Shown here piece by piece: positions 8,896 through 16,761 of a DNA stretch of 16,816 nucleotides. Numbering within the stretch: position 1 is the first letter of the stretch; each line of letters opens with the position of its first letter. The position numbers were made by a program, and so were the translations under genes. Location of the stretch: the NCBI GenBank assembly GCA_900543175.1, contig UQQO01000038.1:1-16816 (forward strand), given 5' to 3'. The notes under the pieces are model-generated. The model was not told the DNA's origin, did not search any database, and saw only the letters and a list, made by a program, of their open reading frames with translations. The stretch is from an uncultured Fusobacterium sp. GTDB lineage: Bacteria; Fusobacteriota; Fusobacteriia; Fusobacteriales; Fusobacteriaceae.

Positions 8896-8933
8896 AAAAA
8901 TATGATGTAGGAAGCAGATATCTGCTTCCTACA
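8896..8933 (-). terminator. Palindromic terminator after tig
   Basis: Positions 8906-8933 are a perfect 28-base palindrome with arm TGTAGGAAGCAGAT. As RNA it folds into a GC-containing stem with a small TATC loop. On the minus strand it lies 10 bases after the tig stop codon and is followed, after a 5-base TCATA, by five T residues (8900 to 8896). The T run starts further from the stem than ideal, but stem strength and placement support a transcription end for the rimP-to-tig block. On the plus strand no T run follows. Confidence 0.75.
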
Positions 8934-8943
8934 ATAAATATTA

Positions 8944-10230
8944 TTATTTTGCTGTTTCAACTAATAAGTCGATAGCTTTTTGCATTACACATTCACCTTT
9001 GATTGTGTATTTGAAGTTATCGTAGTTTTTGTGTTTGTTTAATTCTTCTTCAAGTTTAGCAAGATCCATTCCGTAGTATTTAGCAACTTCTGTCATTTTA
9101 GCAGTTACTTCATCTTCAGAAACTTCAATGTTTTCAGCTTTAGCTATTGCTTCAAGGATAAGGTCAACTTTTACTTTTCCAGCTGCCATTGGAGCGATTT
9201 GGCTTTCAAGTTTAGCTCTGTCCATTCCAGTCATTTGTAGGTACATCTCCATTCCAATTCCTTGAGCTGAAAGTTGTTGTTCCATTTCAGAGATTCTGTT
9301 TTTAACTTCAGTAGCAATCATAGAGAAAGGAACATCTACTTTAGAAGTAGCAGCAACTTTATCTAATAATTTTCCAATGTACTCATTTTTAATTCTAGCT
9401 TCTTCTCTAGCTTTAACTTCCTCAGCTTTTTTAGCTTTTAAATCTTCAACAGATTCAAATCCTAATTCTTTAGCTAATTCATCATTTAACTCAGGAGTAA
9501 CTAGAGTTTTGATAGAGTTTACTTTAACTTTGAATACAGCAGGTTTTCCAGCTAGGTTAGCAGCGTGGTATTGCTCAGGGAAAGTTACGTTAACTTCTCC
9601 TTCTTGTCCAGCTTCATATCCAACTAATTGATCTTCGAAAGTATCGATGAACATTTTTGATCCTAATTTAAGAACGTGAGAATCAGCTTTTCCACCTTCA
9701 AATGGAACACCATCTACAAATCCTTCAAATGCAAGATCTACAGTATCTCCCATAACTGCTTTGTGTCCAGCTTCAGTATCAACTAATTTTGATTTGCTGT
9801 TTACCATGATTTCAATTTCTTTGTTTAGTTTTTCTTCAGTCATTTCGAAAGTTTCTTTTTCAACTTCAAGTCCTTTGTATTCTCCTAATTCAACTGTAGG
9901 GTATACATCAACTTGGAAAGTTAATTCATAGTTTTCATTCATTTCAACTTTTACATTGTGAATGTAGCTGATAGGAGTGATGTTTCCTTCTTTTACAACT
10001 TCTTCATAGTATTTTTGTAATACTTTTTCAGTAAGTTCTTCTTTTACAGCATCTTTGAATTGAGCTTCAACTTTATCTAAAGGAGCTTTTCCCTTTCTAA
10101 ATCCAGGAACTTCAGCTTTTGCAGCAACTGCTGTTAAAACTTCAGTTTTTAATGGACTTAATTCTTCACCTGTAAGACAGATTTTAATCTCAACTGCTGA
10201 GTGTTCTAAGTTTTTGATTTCGTGTTTCAT
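8944..10230 (-). CDS. tig: Trigger factor, ribosome-associated chaperone and peptidyl-prolyl isomerase
   Basis: It binds the ribosome exit tunnel and holds nascent chains. It has 428 residues, as in E. coli (432). The N-terminal ribosome-binding domain carries the signature GFRKGKAP at 43-50. An FKBP-type isomerase domain follows at about 150-245 (beginning near GDTVDLAFEGFVDG). The remainder is the helical C-terminal chaperone arm, rich in Lys and Glu. The ATG at 10230 is preceded by AAGGAGGAAAA. It sits 15 bases after recJ and is the last gene before the 8896-8933 terminator. Its codons use noticeably more C- and G-containing synonyms (for example GTT/GCT-rich runs and fewer A/T-only codons) than recJ beside it, which would fit a highly expressed protein; this is an impression by eye, not a computed value. 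Confidence 0.97.
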   Translation of the reverse strand: MKHEIKNLEHSAVEIKICLTGEELSPLKTEVLTAVAAKAEVPGFRKGKAPLDKVEAQFKDAVKEELTEKVLQKYYEEVVKEGNITPISYIHNVKVEMNENYELTFQVDVYPTVELGEYKGLEVEKETFEMTEEKLNKEIEIMVNSKSKLVDTEAGHKAVMGDTVDLAFEGFVDGVPFEGGKADSHVLKLGSKMFIDTFEDQLVGYEAGQEGEVNVTFPEQYHAANLAGKPAVFKVKVNSIKTLVTPELNDELAKELGFESVEDLKAKKAEEVKAREEARIKNEYIGKLLDKVAATSKVDVPFSMIATEVKNRISEMEQQLSAQGIGMEMYLQMTGMDRAKLESQIAPMAAGKVKVDLILEAIAKAENIEVSEDEVTAKMTEVAKYYGMDLAKLEEELNKHKNYDNFKYTIKGECVMQKAIDLLVETAK

Positions 10231-10245
10231 TTTTCCTCCTTAAAT

Positions 10246-11964
10246 CTATTTAGTAAAGATTTCATAAAAATCATCTTTTATTTTAATATCTTTTATCCTG
10301 ATTTGAAGAATCTCTTCCCCTTTATATATTGTTTTTTCAGGATAATAGACAATATCAAACTTTTGTATTTTTGCTTCTAATTCATTTATTTTGTGTCCTA
10401 AATCAAAGGCAACCATGTGGTAAATTTTACCATTCTTTTTTATAATTCCATTGAAATGTCTCTCATCAACACCAAATTTTCTTATATTTTCAAATGTAAG
10501 ATTTGTATCTAAGAAAAGTGGGTGAGGATTATCTAATCCATATGGAGCAATATCCTCCATAACTTTAAAGATTCTCTCATCTATATTTTCTAAAGAGTAT
10601 TCAGCATCTATTTTTAATATTTTCTTTTCATTTTCAGCATGGAAATTCTTTATACTCTCTTCAAAAATATTTTTAACATCTTCTAAATTCTCTTGAGTAA
10701 CAATAAATCCAGCTGCTAGATCATGTCCACCAAATCTTACTAATTTATTACCCATTTTTTGAAAAATATTAAATACACTGATTCCCTTTACACTTCTACA
10801 AGAGGCTTTACCTATACCATCTTTAAAAGCAACTAGAGTAACAGGGAGATTGTATTTAACACTCAATCTAGAAGAAACAACTCCAATAACACCAGGATGC
10901 CATTTTTCAGAGCTTAAAAATATAGATTTCAAGTTCTTTTTATCTTTTTTAGAAATAGCATGAGTAGCTTCATCATAGATCATTTTTTCAAGGTCACGAC
11001 GTTTTTTATTAGATTTTTTCATCTCTTCTATTATATTATAGATTTCAAAGTCATCTTCCTTTAAAAAGAAATCTGCTCCCATTTTTGAAACTCCTATTCT
11101 CCCTAAAGAGTTTATGAGAGGAGAGATAAAATAACTAACATCAGTTGTGTTAATATCTTTCTTTTGAAATTTTAGATACTTTAAAAGATACATCAAACCT
11201 TTTATTTTAGTTCTTTTTAAAGCTTGAAGTCCCTTTTTTATTATGATTCTATTTTCATCAAGCATAGGGACAACATCAGCTACAGTACCTATCATAACAA
11301 TATCCATATATTGATAAAGTTTTCTAGTATCAATATTTAATTTGCTATAAACACCTTGAGCCACTTTTAAAGCAACTCCTGCTCCAGAAAGATATTTAAA
11401 CTCATATGTGTCACTTAATTTGGGATTAAGTAGAAGAAGAGCATCATCATCTTCATCTTTAACACATTTATGATGATCAGTTACAATAACATCTATTCCT
11501 AAAGTTTTTGCATATTTTACATCTTCAATAGAATTGACTCCTGTATCAACAGTAATCACTAATTTTCCATTTTCTTTGTTGATAAAATCTACAGTTTTTT
11601 TATCAAGACCATAACTTTCATCCATTCTATTTGGAATATAGTAATCAACATCTATTCCAATGAGTTTAAAAGCTTTAACTAAAAAAACTGCAGCAGTGAT
11701 TCCATCAACATCATAATCTCCATAAATGAAGATTTTTTCTTTCTTTTCTTTTTTTTCAAGTATTTTATCTACTACTTTTTGCATTTTTTCAAATTTAAAA
11801 GGATCTCTAAAATCTGAAATTTTTGGGCTTATAAATTTATCTGCTTGCTTTAGATTATCAAAGCCTCTATTGAGTAATAAGGTAGTGAGTAACTTACTTT
11901 TTTTCCATTGAGCAGCCTTAGAATCAATGAGAGACTGAGGTAGCGGATTATACTCCCAATGCAT
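10246..11964 (-). CDS. recJ: Single-stranded-DNA-specific 5'-3' exonuclease RecJ
   Basis: Processive exonuclease acting in RecF-pathway recombination, mismatch repair and base-excision repair. It has 572 residues (E. coli 577). The DHH phosphoesterase core shows the metal-binding motifs in order: DYDVDG at 83-88, TVDTG with D140, VTDHH with D163, H164 and H165, and GTVAD with D230. SLGRIG (286-291) follows. The DHHA1 domain has the GGHDLAAGF signature at 412-420, followed by the C-terminal OB-type segment. The ATG at 11964 starts 9 bases after the rbfA stop codon. Its AAAAAGG ribosome binding site overlaps the end of rbfA, so translation is probably coupled. An ATG 7 bases further upstream is out of frame. 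A DNA-repair gene inside this translation cluster is unusual, since truB, ribF and rpsO are more common after rbfA. Confidence 0.96.
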   Translation of the reverse strand: MHWEYNPLPQSLIDSKAAQWKKSKLLTTLLLNRGFDNLKQADKFISPKISDFRDPFKFEKMQKVVDKILEKKEKKEKIFIYGDYDVDGITAAVFLVKAFKLIGIDVDYYIPNRMDESYGLDKKTVDFINKENGKLVITVDTGVNSIEDVKYAKTLGIDVIVTDHHKCVKDEDDDALLLLNPKLSDTYEFKYLSGAGVALKVAQGVYSKLNIDTRKLYQYMDIVMIGTVADVVPMLDENRIIIKKGLQALKRTKIKGLMYLLKYLKFQKKDINTTDVSYFISPLINSLGRIGVSKMGADFFLKEDDFEIYNIIEEMKKSNKKRRDLEKMIYDEATHAISKKDKKNLKSIFLSSEKWHPGVIGVVSSRLSVKYNLPVTLVAFKDGIGKASCRSVKGISVFNIFQKMGNKLVRFGGHDLAAGFIVTQENLEDVKNIFEESIKNFHAENEKKILKIDAEYSLENIDERIFKVMEDIAPYGLDNPHPLFLDTNLTFENIRKFGVDERHFNGIIKKNGKIYHMVAFDLGHKINELEAKIQKFDIVYYPEKTIYKGEEILQIRIKDIKIKDDFYEIFTK

Positions 11965-11973
11965 TTCATATCA

Positions 11974-12321
11974 CTACCTTTTTAAATCATTTAAAAGTTT
12001 TGATATTTTAATTGCATGTTCAATAGAAGTATCAAGTTTTACTCTAATTTCAGGTATATATCTTATTTCAATTTCTTCAGCTACTCTTTTTCTTAAAAAA
12101 CCTTTTATTTGGTTTAATCCTTCAACAACTTCATCTGTATTTACATTTTCTTGACCCATTATGCTGAAGTATACATCAGCAAATTTAAGATCTTCAGTAA
12201 CATTGATATTAGTAACAGATACAAGTCCTTTAACTTTTGGATTTTTAACTTCTTCCATTAAAACTTTAGAAATAACTCTTGCCATTTCTTTTTCTATTCC
12301 AGCTAATCTTTGTCTTTTCAT
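11974..12321 (-). CDS. rbfA: Ribosome-binding factor A (RbfA)
   Basis: KH-type RNA-binding protein that helps 16S rRNA 5'-end maturation and 30S assembly, and is needed in cold. From the preferred ATG it has 115 residues, the family size (110-135). The RbfA pattern is visible: a basic start (KRQRLAGIEKEMARVIS), the strand VSVTNINVTEDLKFADVYFS, and the late segment RYIPEIRVKLDTSIEHA. The open frame extends three codons upstream to a GTG at 12330, giving MIL before MKRQR. I choose the ATG at 12321 because family members begin with a basic MKxxR-type start and because a GCGAG-like site lies about 8 bases before it; no good site precedes the GTG. The ribosome binding site is poor either way. It lies between infB and recJ with short gaps, so it belongs to the same transcript. 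Confidence 0.94.
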   Translation of the reverse strand: MKRQRLAGIEKEMARVISKVLMEEVKNPKVKGLVSVTNINVTEDLKFADVYFSIMGQENVNTDEVVEGLNQIKGFLRKRVAEEIEIRYIPEIRVKLDTSIEHAIKISKLLNDLKR

Positions 12322-12360
12322 CAGTATCACTCGCTTTCTATTTAATGAATCAAAGATTTA

Positions 12361-14589
12361 TTATTTTAAAGTTCTTTGTATTTCTTGGATTTCAAATGCT
12401 TCTACGATATCTCCCTCTTTAATATCATTAAAGTTTTCAACACCTAAACCACACTCTTGTCCAGCAACAACTTCTTTAGCATCATCTTTGTATCTTTTTA
12501 AAGATGAAAGTTTTCCTTCATACATAACAATTCCATCTCTAAGGATTCTAATATTAGAATCGTTTTTAACTTTTCCATCAACAACTACACAACCAGCGAT
12601 ATTTCCAACTTTTGAAACTTTAAATACCTTTTTAATCTCAATTCTTCCAAGGTAAGCTTCTTTAAATTCAGGCTCAAGCATACCAGTAAGAGCTTTTTCA
12701 ATATCTTCAGTTATATGGTAAATGATATTAGAAGTTCTAATTTCTACACCATTTACTTCAGCTTCTTTAATAGCTTTAGTTGTAGGTCTTACATGGAATC
12801 CAATAATAATAGCATTTGAAACTTCAGCAAGTTTTACGTCACTTTCAGTGATAGCTCCAGATGCTGCTTGAATAATATTAACAGCAACTTCATCAGTAGA
12901 AAGTTTTAGTAAAGACTCTCTTAAAGCTTCAACAGATCCTCTTGAATCTGCTCTTAATACAAGATTAAGTTCTTTAATATTTTCATGGTCAAATTGCTCT
13001 GATAGAGATTCAAGAGATATAGTTTTCTTACTTGTTTCAGCAAGTTTTCTCTCTTTAGCAACCTCTTCAACAATTCTCTTAGCATGTTGTTCATTTTGAA
13101 TAACATACATAGTATCTCCAGCTTGAGGCACTTGGTTAAATCCTATAATTTCAGCAGGTTGAGAAACGTCAACTCTTTCAACTCTCTCTCCTCTGTCATT
13201 GATAAGAGCTCTTACTTTACCATAAACTTCACCAGCAACGATAACGTCACCAATTTTTAAAGTTCCTTCTTGAACTAAGATGTCAGCAATAGGTCCAACT
13301 TTTGGATCTAATTTAGACTCAAGTACAACTCCTTTTGCTCTTTTCTTAGGGTTTGCTTTTAATTCAAGAATTTCAGCAGTAATTAATATAGTATCTAAAA
13401 GTGTATCAAGGTTAAGATGCTTTTTAGCAGATACTTCTACAAATTCAGTATCTCCTCCCCATTCAATAGAAACAAGTCCATGTTCCATAAGCTCTTGTTT
13501 AACTTTCATAGGGTTAGCTTCAGGTTTATCAATTTTGTTTACAGCTACTATAATAGGTACATTAGCAGCTTTAGCATGTGATAGAGCTTCTATTGTTTGT
13601 GGCATTACACCATCATCAGCAGCAACAACAAGTATAGCTATATCAGTAACTTGAGCTCCTCTTGCTCTCATATCAGTGAAAGCCTCATGTCCAGGAGTAT
13701 CAACGAAAGTAATTTTCTTACCATCTTTTATAATTTGGTAAGCTCCGATCTTTTGAGTGATTCCTCCAGCTTCTCCAGAAACTACGTTACTTGCTCTAAT
13801 AGCATCTAGTAATGAAGTTTTACCATGGTCAACGTGTCCCATTATAGTGATAACAGGTGGTCTCTCAACTAAATCTTCAGCTTTATCTTCAACTTCAAGA
13901 GCGAATTTTTCTCCAAATTCTAATTCGATCTCTTCCTCTTGCTCAACAAGGGCATCATAATCCATAGCTATCTCTTCAGCCATATCAATAGATATAGGGC
14001 TATTAATGGTTAACATTTGTCCCTTCATAAATAGTTTTTTAATTATTTCTGCACTGCTTACTCCAAGTCTTTCAGCAAAATCTCCAAGAGTGATCTCTCC
14101 TCTTATTTTTATTAATTTTACTCCATCTTCTTCAATAGTTTCAGAAGCAACAGAGTCAACAGTTTTCATAACGAAATCTGTTCTTCTACCTTTTTTCTTT
14201 TTATTTTTTTTGCTTGGCTGTTGTTTGTCTTCTTCAGTAGAAGAGTTTTTCCCATTTTTCCAATTTTTTTTCTCTTTTCCCATTTTTACATATTGAGATT
14301 TTTTTCCATTTCCAAGACTTTCTTCTTCAAAAATATCGTCTTCTTCTATAATCTTTTTATTCAAACTATCTCCTTTTCCTTTTGAAGTCGTTTTATCTGG
14401 CTTCGCAATCTCTTTATTATCTTTTTTATTTATATCATTAAAGTAATTTTCAATCTTTTTGACATCTTCCTCAGCTAAACCAGATAAGTTTGAAGAAACA
14501 GAAACTTTTACTTTTTCTTGTAGTAAAGTTAAAAATTCCTTGCTCCCCATATTATACCTTTTAGCCAATTCATGCACTCTAATCTTCAT
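12361..14589 (-). CDS. infB: Translation initiation factor IF-2
   Basis: GTPase that places initiator fMet-tRNA on the 30S subunit and promotes subunit joining. It has 742 residues, similar to Bacillus IF2 and shorter than E. coli. A first IF2_N domain fills 1-50. A Lys/Asp/Glu-rich low-complexity linker follows (about 51-140). A second IF2_N domain lies at about 158-212 (KIRGEITLGDFAERLG and onward). The G domain has G1 GHVDHGKT (251-258), G3 DTPGH (297-301) and G4 NKID (351-354). Domains II, III and the tRNA-binding C-terminal domain IV follow. The ATG at 14589 has AGGAGGT at good spacing, so no internal second start is needed, though IF2 genes elsewhere have one. A piece of domain II (codons 442-459) is repeated exactly at the right edge of the window. 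Confidence 0.98.
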   Translation of the reverse strand: MKIRVHELAKRYNMGSKEFLTLLQEKVKVSVSSNLSGLAEEDVKKIENYFNDINKKDNKEIAKPDKTTSKGKGDSLNKKIIEEDDIFEEESLGNGKKSQYVKMGKEKKNWKNGKNSSTEEDKQQPSKKNKKKKGRRTDFVMKTVDSVASETIEEDGVKLIKIRGEITLGDFAERLGVSSAEIIKKLFMKGQMLTINSPISIDMAEEIAMDYDALVEQEEEIELEFGEKFALEVEDKAEDLVERPPVITIMGHVDHGKTSLLDAIRASNVVSGEAGGITQKIGAYQIIKDGKKITFVDTPGHEAFTDMRARGAQVTDIAILVVAADDGVMPQTIEALSHAKAANVPIIVAVNKIDKPEANPMKVKQELMEHGLVSIEWGGDTEFVEVSAKKHLNLDTLLDTILITAEILELKANPKKRAKGVVLESKLDPKVGPIADILVQEGTLKIGDVIVAGEVYGKVRALINDRGERVERVDVSQPAEIIGFNQVPQAGDTMYVIQNEQHAKRIVEEVAKERKLAETSKKTISLESLSEQFDHENIKELNLVLRADSRGSVEALRESLLKLSTDEVAVNIIQAASGAITESDVKLAEVSNAIIIGFHVRPTTKAIKEAEVNGVEIRTSNIIYHITEDIEKALTGMLEPEFKEAYLGRIEIKKVFKVSKVGNIAGCVVVDGKVKNDSNIRILRDGIVMYEGKLSSLKRYKDDAKEVVAGQECGLGVENFNDIKEGDIVEAFEIQEIQRTLK
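13214..13268. repeat. Internal infB copy of a 55-base direct repeat
   Basis: These 55 bases of infB (codons 442-459, with two bases of codon 441) match 16762-16816 exactly and in the same orientation, offset by 3,548. The base next to it on the left differs (13213 T, 16761 A). On the right the other copy runs into the end of the window, so the true repeat could be longer. See the partner entry at 16762. Confidence 0.97.
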
Positions 14590-14610
14590 TAAATTACCTC
14601 CTAAATTAAT

Positions 14611-15138
14611 TTAATTTATGAGGCCACGGGCTATTTGCTTGTTTTTAACTCCAATAACACTTACTTCATCCTTGCCAAAAATTTCTCCTAGTTGTTGTTT
14701 ATTTCCACAGTAAACATAAGTTATATTTAACTCTTTAGCACGTAGAAAAAGTTTTCTCTCATTTTTTTCACTTATATCTTCAGCTAGAACTAAAAAATGA
14801 GTATGTTCGATCTCTTCTAAAACCATATTCATTCCAAAGGATAAAGTTTGTGAATTTTTCATTGCTCTCAAAATATTTAAATAGTCCTTTTCACCTTTCT
14901 TTAAAAGATTTAACATCTTTATCAGGTCATCTGTATCAACTTTTATTTTTTTATGTTTAGATAATCTCTTTAAACATTCATGACTTTTACAGATGTAATA
15001 GCCTCTACTTTGTTCTTTTTGTTTTTCATCAAAAGCATATTTATCTTCACCTGTTTTAACTAATCTGAATAAATCTTTCTTATCTTTTTTATCCTTACAG
15101 ATTAAACAAGTTCTTTCTGGAAAATCTTGATTATTCAC
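14611..15138 (-). CDS. ylxR: Fused YlxR (DUF448) and L7Ae-family RNA-binding protein
   Basis: Protein of 175 residues joining two small proteins that in Bacillus are encoded separately (ylxR and ylxQ) between nusA and infB. Residues 1-75 are YlxR/DUF448: RTCLIC (C11, C14), the LFRLVK strand, and SRGYYIC with C50 and a further Cys at 55. Residues about 85-172 resemble the L7Ae/YlxQ kink-turn-binding fold: LSFGMNMVLEEIE, FLVLAEDIS, and LGEIFGKDEVSVIGVKN. YlxR is reported to bind RNA and to influence RNase P or nucleoid functions; the role of the fusion is not known to me. Translation starts at a GTG (15138) that overlaps the last 8 bases of nusA, with AAGAGGT 9 bases upstream. There is no in-frame ATG before residue 75, so the GTG is required. 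Coupled translation with nusA is likely. infB follows after 21 bases. Confidence 0.92.
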   Translation of the reverse strand: MNNQDFPERTCLICKDKKDKKDLFRLVKTGEDKYAFDEKQKEQSRGYYICKSHECLKRLSKHKKIKVDTDDLIKMLNLLKKGEKDYLNILRAMKNSQTLSFGMNMVLEEIEHTHFLVLAEDISEKNERKLFLRAKELNITYVYCGNKQQLGEIFGKDEVSVIGVKNKQIARGLIN

Positions 15139-16228
15139 CTTGTTCTACCTCTTCGTTATTAGAACTGTTTTCAGTTTTAATATCCACTCTCATTCCTGTA
15201 AGTTTAGCAGCAAGTCTAGCATTTTGTCCATTTTTTCCAATTGCTAGTGAAAGTTGAGAACTATCAACAATAACTCTAGCAGTATTTTCCTCTTCAAAAA
15301 CTTCAACACTCTTAACTTTAGCTGGACTTAAAACAGCAGAAACAAACTCTTCAACTGATTCTTTCCAAACAACTATATCAATTTTTTCACCATTTAATTC
15401 ATTAACTATATTTTTAATTCTTAGTCCTTTTTGTCCGATACAAGCTCCAACAGTATCAATGTTAGGATCAGCAGAGTATACAGCTACTTTAGCTCTTGAA
15501 CCAGCTTCTCTTGCTACAGCTTTAATCTCTATTAAACCAGAAGTAATTTCAGGAATTTCAAGTTCAAATAGTTTTCTTAAAAGCCCCTCATGTTTTCTTG
15601 AAATAACAATTCTTGGGAATTTGTTAGTTTTTTCAACTTCAGCAAGATATACTTTTAATCTTTCACCAACTCTATAAGTGTCAGCTGGAGATTGCTCAGT
15701 AGTTGGAAGAATAGCTTCTATTCCATCAAACTCAACAAATATATTTTTCTTATCATCAATTCTTCTAATAATACCATTTATAATATCATTTTCTTTATCT
15801 TTGAATCTGTCATAGATATATTGTCTTTCAGCTTCTCTTACTTTTTGGATAACAATTTGTTTTCCATTTTGAATAGCATTTCTTCTGAATTCTTCACAAT
15901 TAATTTCGATTCTTACTTCATCACCAATTTTTGGTTTTCTTTGAATTCTATTGTTTCTATACTCATCAATAGCATCTTCTAAAGAGATTTCAATAGCAGC
16001 ATCATAAAGATCTTCTTCAGTAACAACAGTTTTTACTTCGTAAAGTTTAACATCTCCATTTTCTCTATTGATTTCTACTTCAACATTTTCTTCATCTCCG
16101 TAATTTTTTTTATAAGCAGCTAGAATAGCTTGTTCTACAGTTAGAAGAAGGTTTTCTTTACTTATTCCTTTTTCTCTCTCTAATTCATCTAGAGCTTCTA
16201 AAAAAATCTTAGCGTCTTTACTTTTCAT
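15131..16228 (-). CDS. nusA: Transcription elongation/termination factor NusA
   Basis: It binds RNA polymerase and nascent RNA, affecting pausing, termination and antitermination. It has 365 residues, matching the short Gram-positive type (B. subtilis 371); the C-terminal acidic repeats of E. coli NusA are absent, and the protein ends in a short tail rich in Glu and Asn. The domains in order are an N-terminal RNA-polymerase-binding domain (1 to about 125), an S1 domain (about 146-212), KH1 with GACIGQKG (261-268), and KH2 with AIGKNGQN (329-336). The ATG at 16228 has GGGAGGG upstream, but about 13 bases away, which is longer than optimal. It follows rimP by 29 bases. NusA in this position is known in other bacteria to act on its own operon; nothing in the sequence here shows that directly. 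Confidence 0.98.
   Translation of the reverse strand: MKSKDAKIFLEALDELEREKGISKENLLLTVEQAILAAYKKNYGDEENVEVEINRENGDVKLYEVKTVVTEEDLYDAAIEISLEDAIDEYRNNRIQRKPKIGDEVRIEINCEEFRRNAIQNGKQIVIQKVREAERQYIYDRFKDKENDIINGIIRRIDDKKNIFVEFDGIEAILPTTEQSPADTYRVGERLKVYLAEVEKTNKFPRIVISRKHEGLLRKLFELEIPEITSGLIEIKAVAREAGSRAKVAVYSADPNIDTVGACIGQKGLRIKNIVNELNGEKIDIVVWKESVEEFVSAVLSPAKVKSVEVFEEENTARVIVDSSQLSLAIGKNGQNARLAAKLTGMRVDIKTENSSNNEEVEQGE
15147..15153 (-). promoter_or_regulatory. Ribosome binding site fixing the GTG start of the YlxR-L7Ae gene
   Basis: AAGAGGT on the minus strand lies inside the end of nusA, 9 bases before the GTG at 15138. It is the only good site near the start of the gene and explains use of a GTG that overlaps the nusA stop codon. 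Confidence 0.7.
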
Positions 16229-16257
16229 ATTATTTTTATACCCTCCCGAAAATTCTA

Positions 16258-16737
16258 TTAAAATTCTTCAAATTCATAAACAAGATTAGCTTTTCTTATT
16301 TCTGAAAAAGGAATTTCCATGATCTCTTGCTCTTTAATTTCTAGAAAAATAATGTTATCTTTACAATCTACTATTATTCCTTCAAAATTTTTATTGTCAT
16401 TAACTTTATGTTTTAAACTTAATTTTGCTTTTTCGCCTTTGAATCTGATATAATCAGCAATTTTTTTAAGAGGTCTTTCAATACCTGGTGATGAAACCTC
16501 TAAAAAGAATCTTTGATCAATAAGTTTATCAATATCTTCATCAATCTTATTACTTAGAGCAGCACAGTCTTCAAGAGTAATATCTTCGTTTTCTTTCTCA
16601 ACATATATTCTAACATACCAGTATCCACCATCTTGTAAATACTCAATGTCTACTAGAGAAAGACCCATACTTTCAGCAACAGGAGTTACAATGTTTTCAA
16701 TCTTTTTTAAAATTATCTCTTTGTTATTTAGTTCCAT
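16258..16737 (-). CDS. rimP: Ribosome maturation factor RimP
   Basis: Cytosolic factor needed for efficient 30S subunit maturation. It has 159 residues (E. coli about 150). The family signature LEVSSPGIERPL is at 79-90, ending the N-terminal alpha/beta domain (with VDIEYLQDGGYWYVRIYVE at 29-47). An SH3-like C-terminal domain follows (about 91-155, FEGIIVDCKDNIIFLEI). The ATG at 16737 has GTGAGGTG about 11 bases upstream. It is the first gene of the rimP-nusA-ylxR-infB-rbfA order found widely in bacteria. Its promoter is not visible, because the sequence more than 24 bases upstream of the start is a copy of infB, which is probably not the native upstream region. Confidence 0.96.
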   Translation of the reverse strand: MELNNKEIILKKIENIVTPVAESMGLSLVDIEYLQDGGYWYVRIYVEKENEDITLEDCAALSNKIDEDIDKLIDQRFFLEVSSPGIERPLKKIADYIRFKGEKAKLSLKHKVNDNKNFEGIIVDCKDNIIFLEIKEQEIMEIPFSEIRKANLVYEFEEF

Positions 16738-16761
16738 AAAATTTTTGTCACCTCACTTTCA

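Noticed and set aside
8906..8933. 28-base palindrome as a possible protein operator or recombination site
   Set aside because: Its position 10 bases after the tig stop codon, GC-richer stem and downstream T residues on the transcribed strand are better explained by a terminator. I saw no second copy in the window.
12322..12330. GTG start for RbfA giving three extra residues
   Set aside because: No suitable ribosome binding site precedes it, and the ATG at 12321 gives the usual basic N-terminus of the family.
12161..12655. Plus-strand open frame of 164 codons opposite rbfA and infB
   Set aside because: It spans the gap and parts of two real genes on the other strand, has shadow-like composition and no family signature. 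The same holds for the other plus-strand frames opposite tig, infB, recJ, clpP and nusA.
14270..14440. Low-complexity Lys/Asn/Glu region in infB as a possible frameshift or inserted sequence
   Set aside because: IF2 proteins normally carry a variable, charged linker between the N-terminal domains and the G domain, and the frame is uninterrupted.
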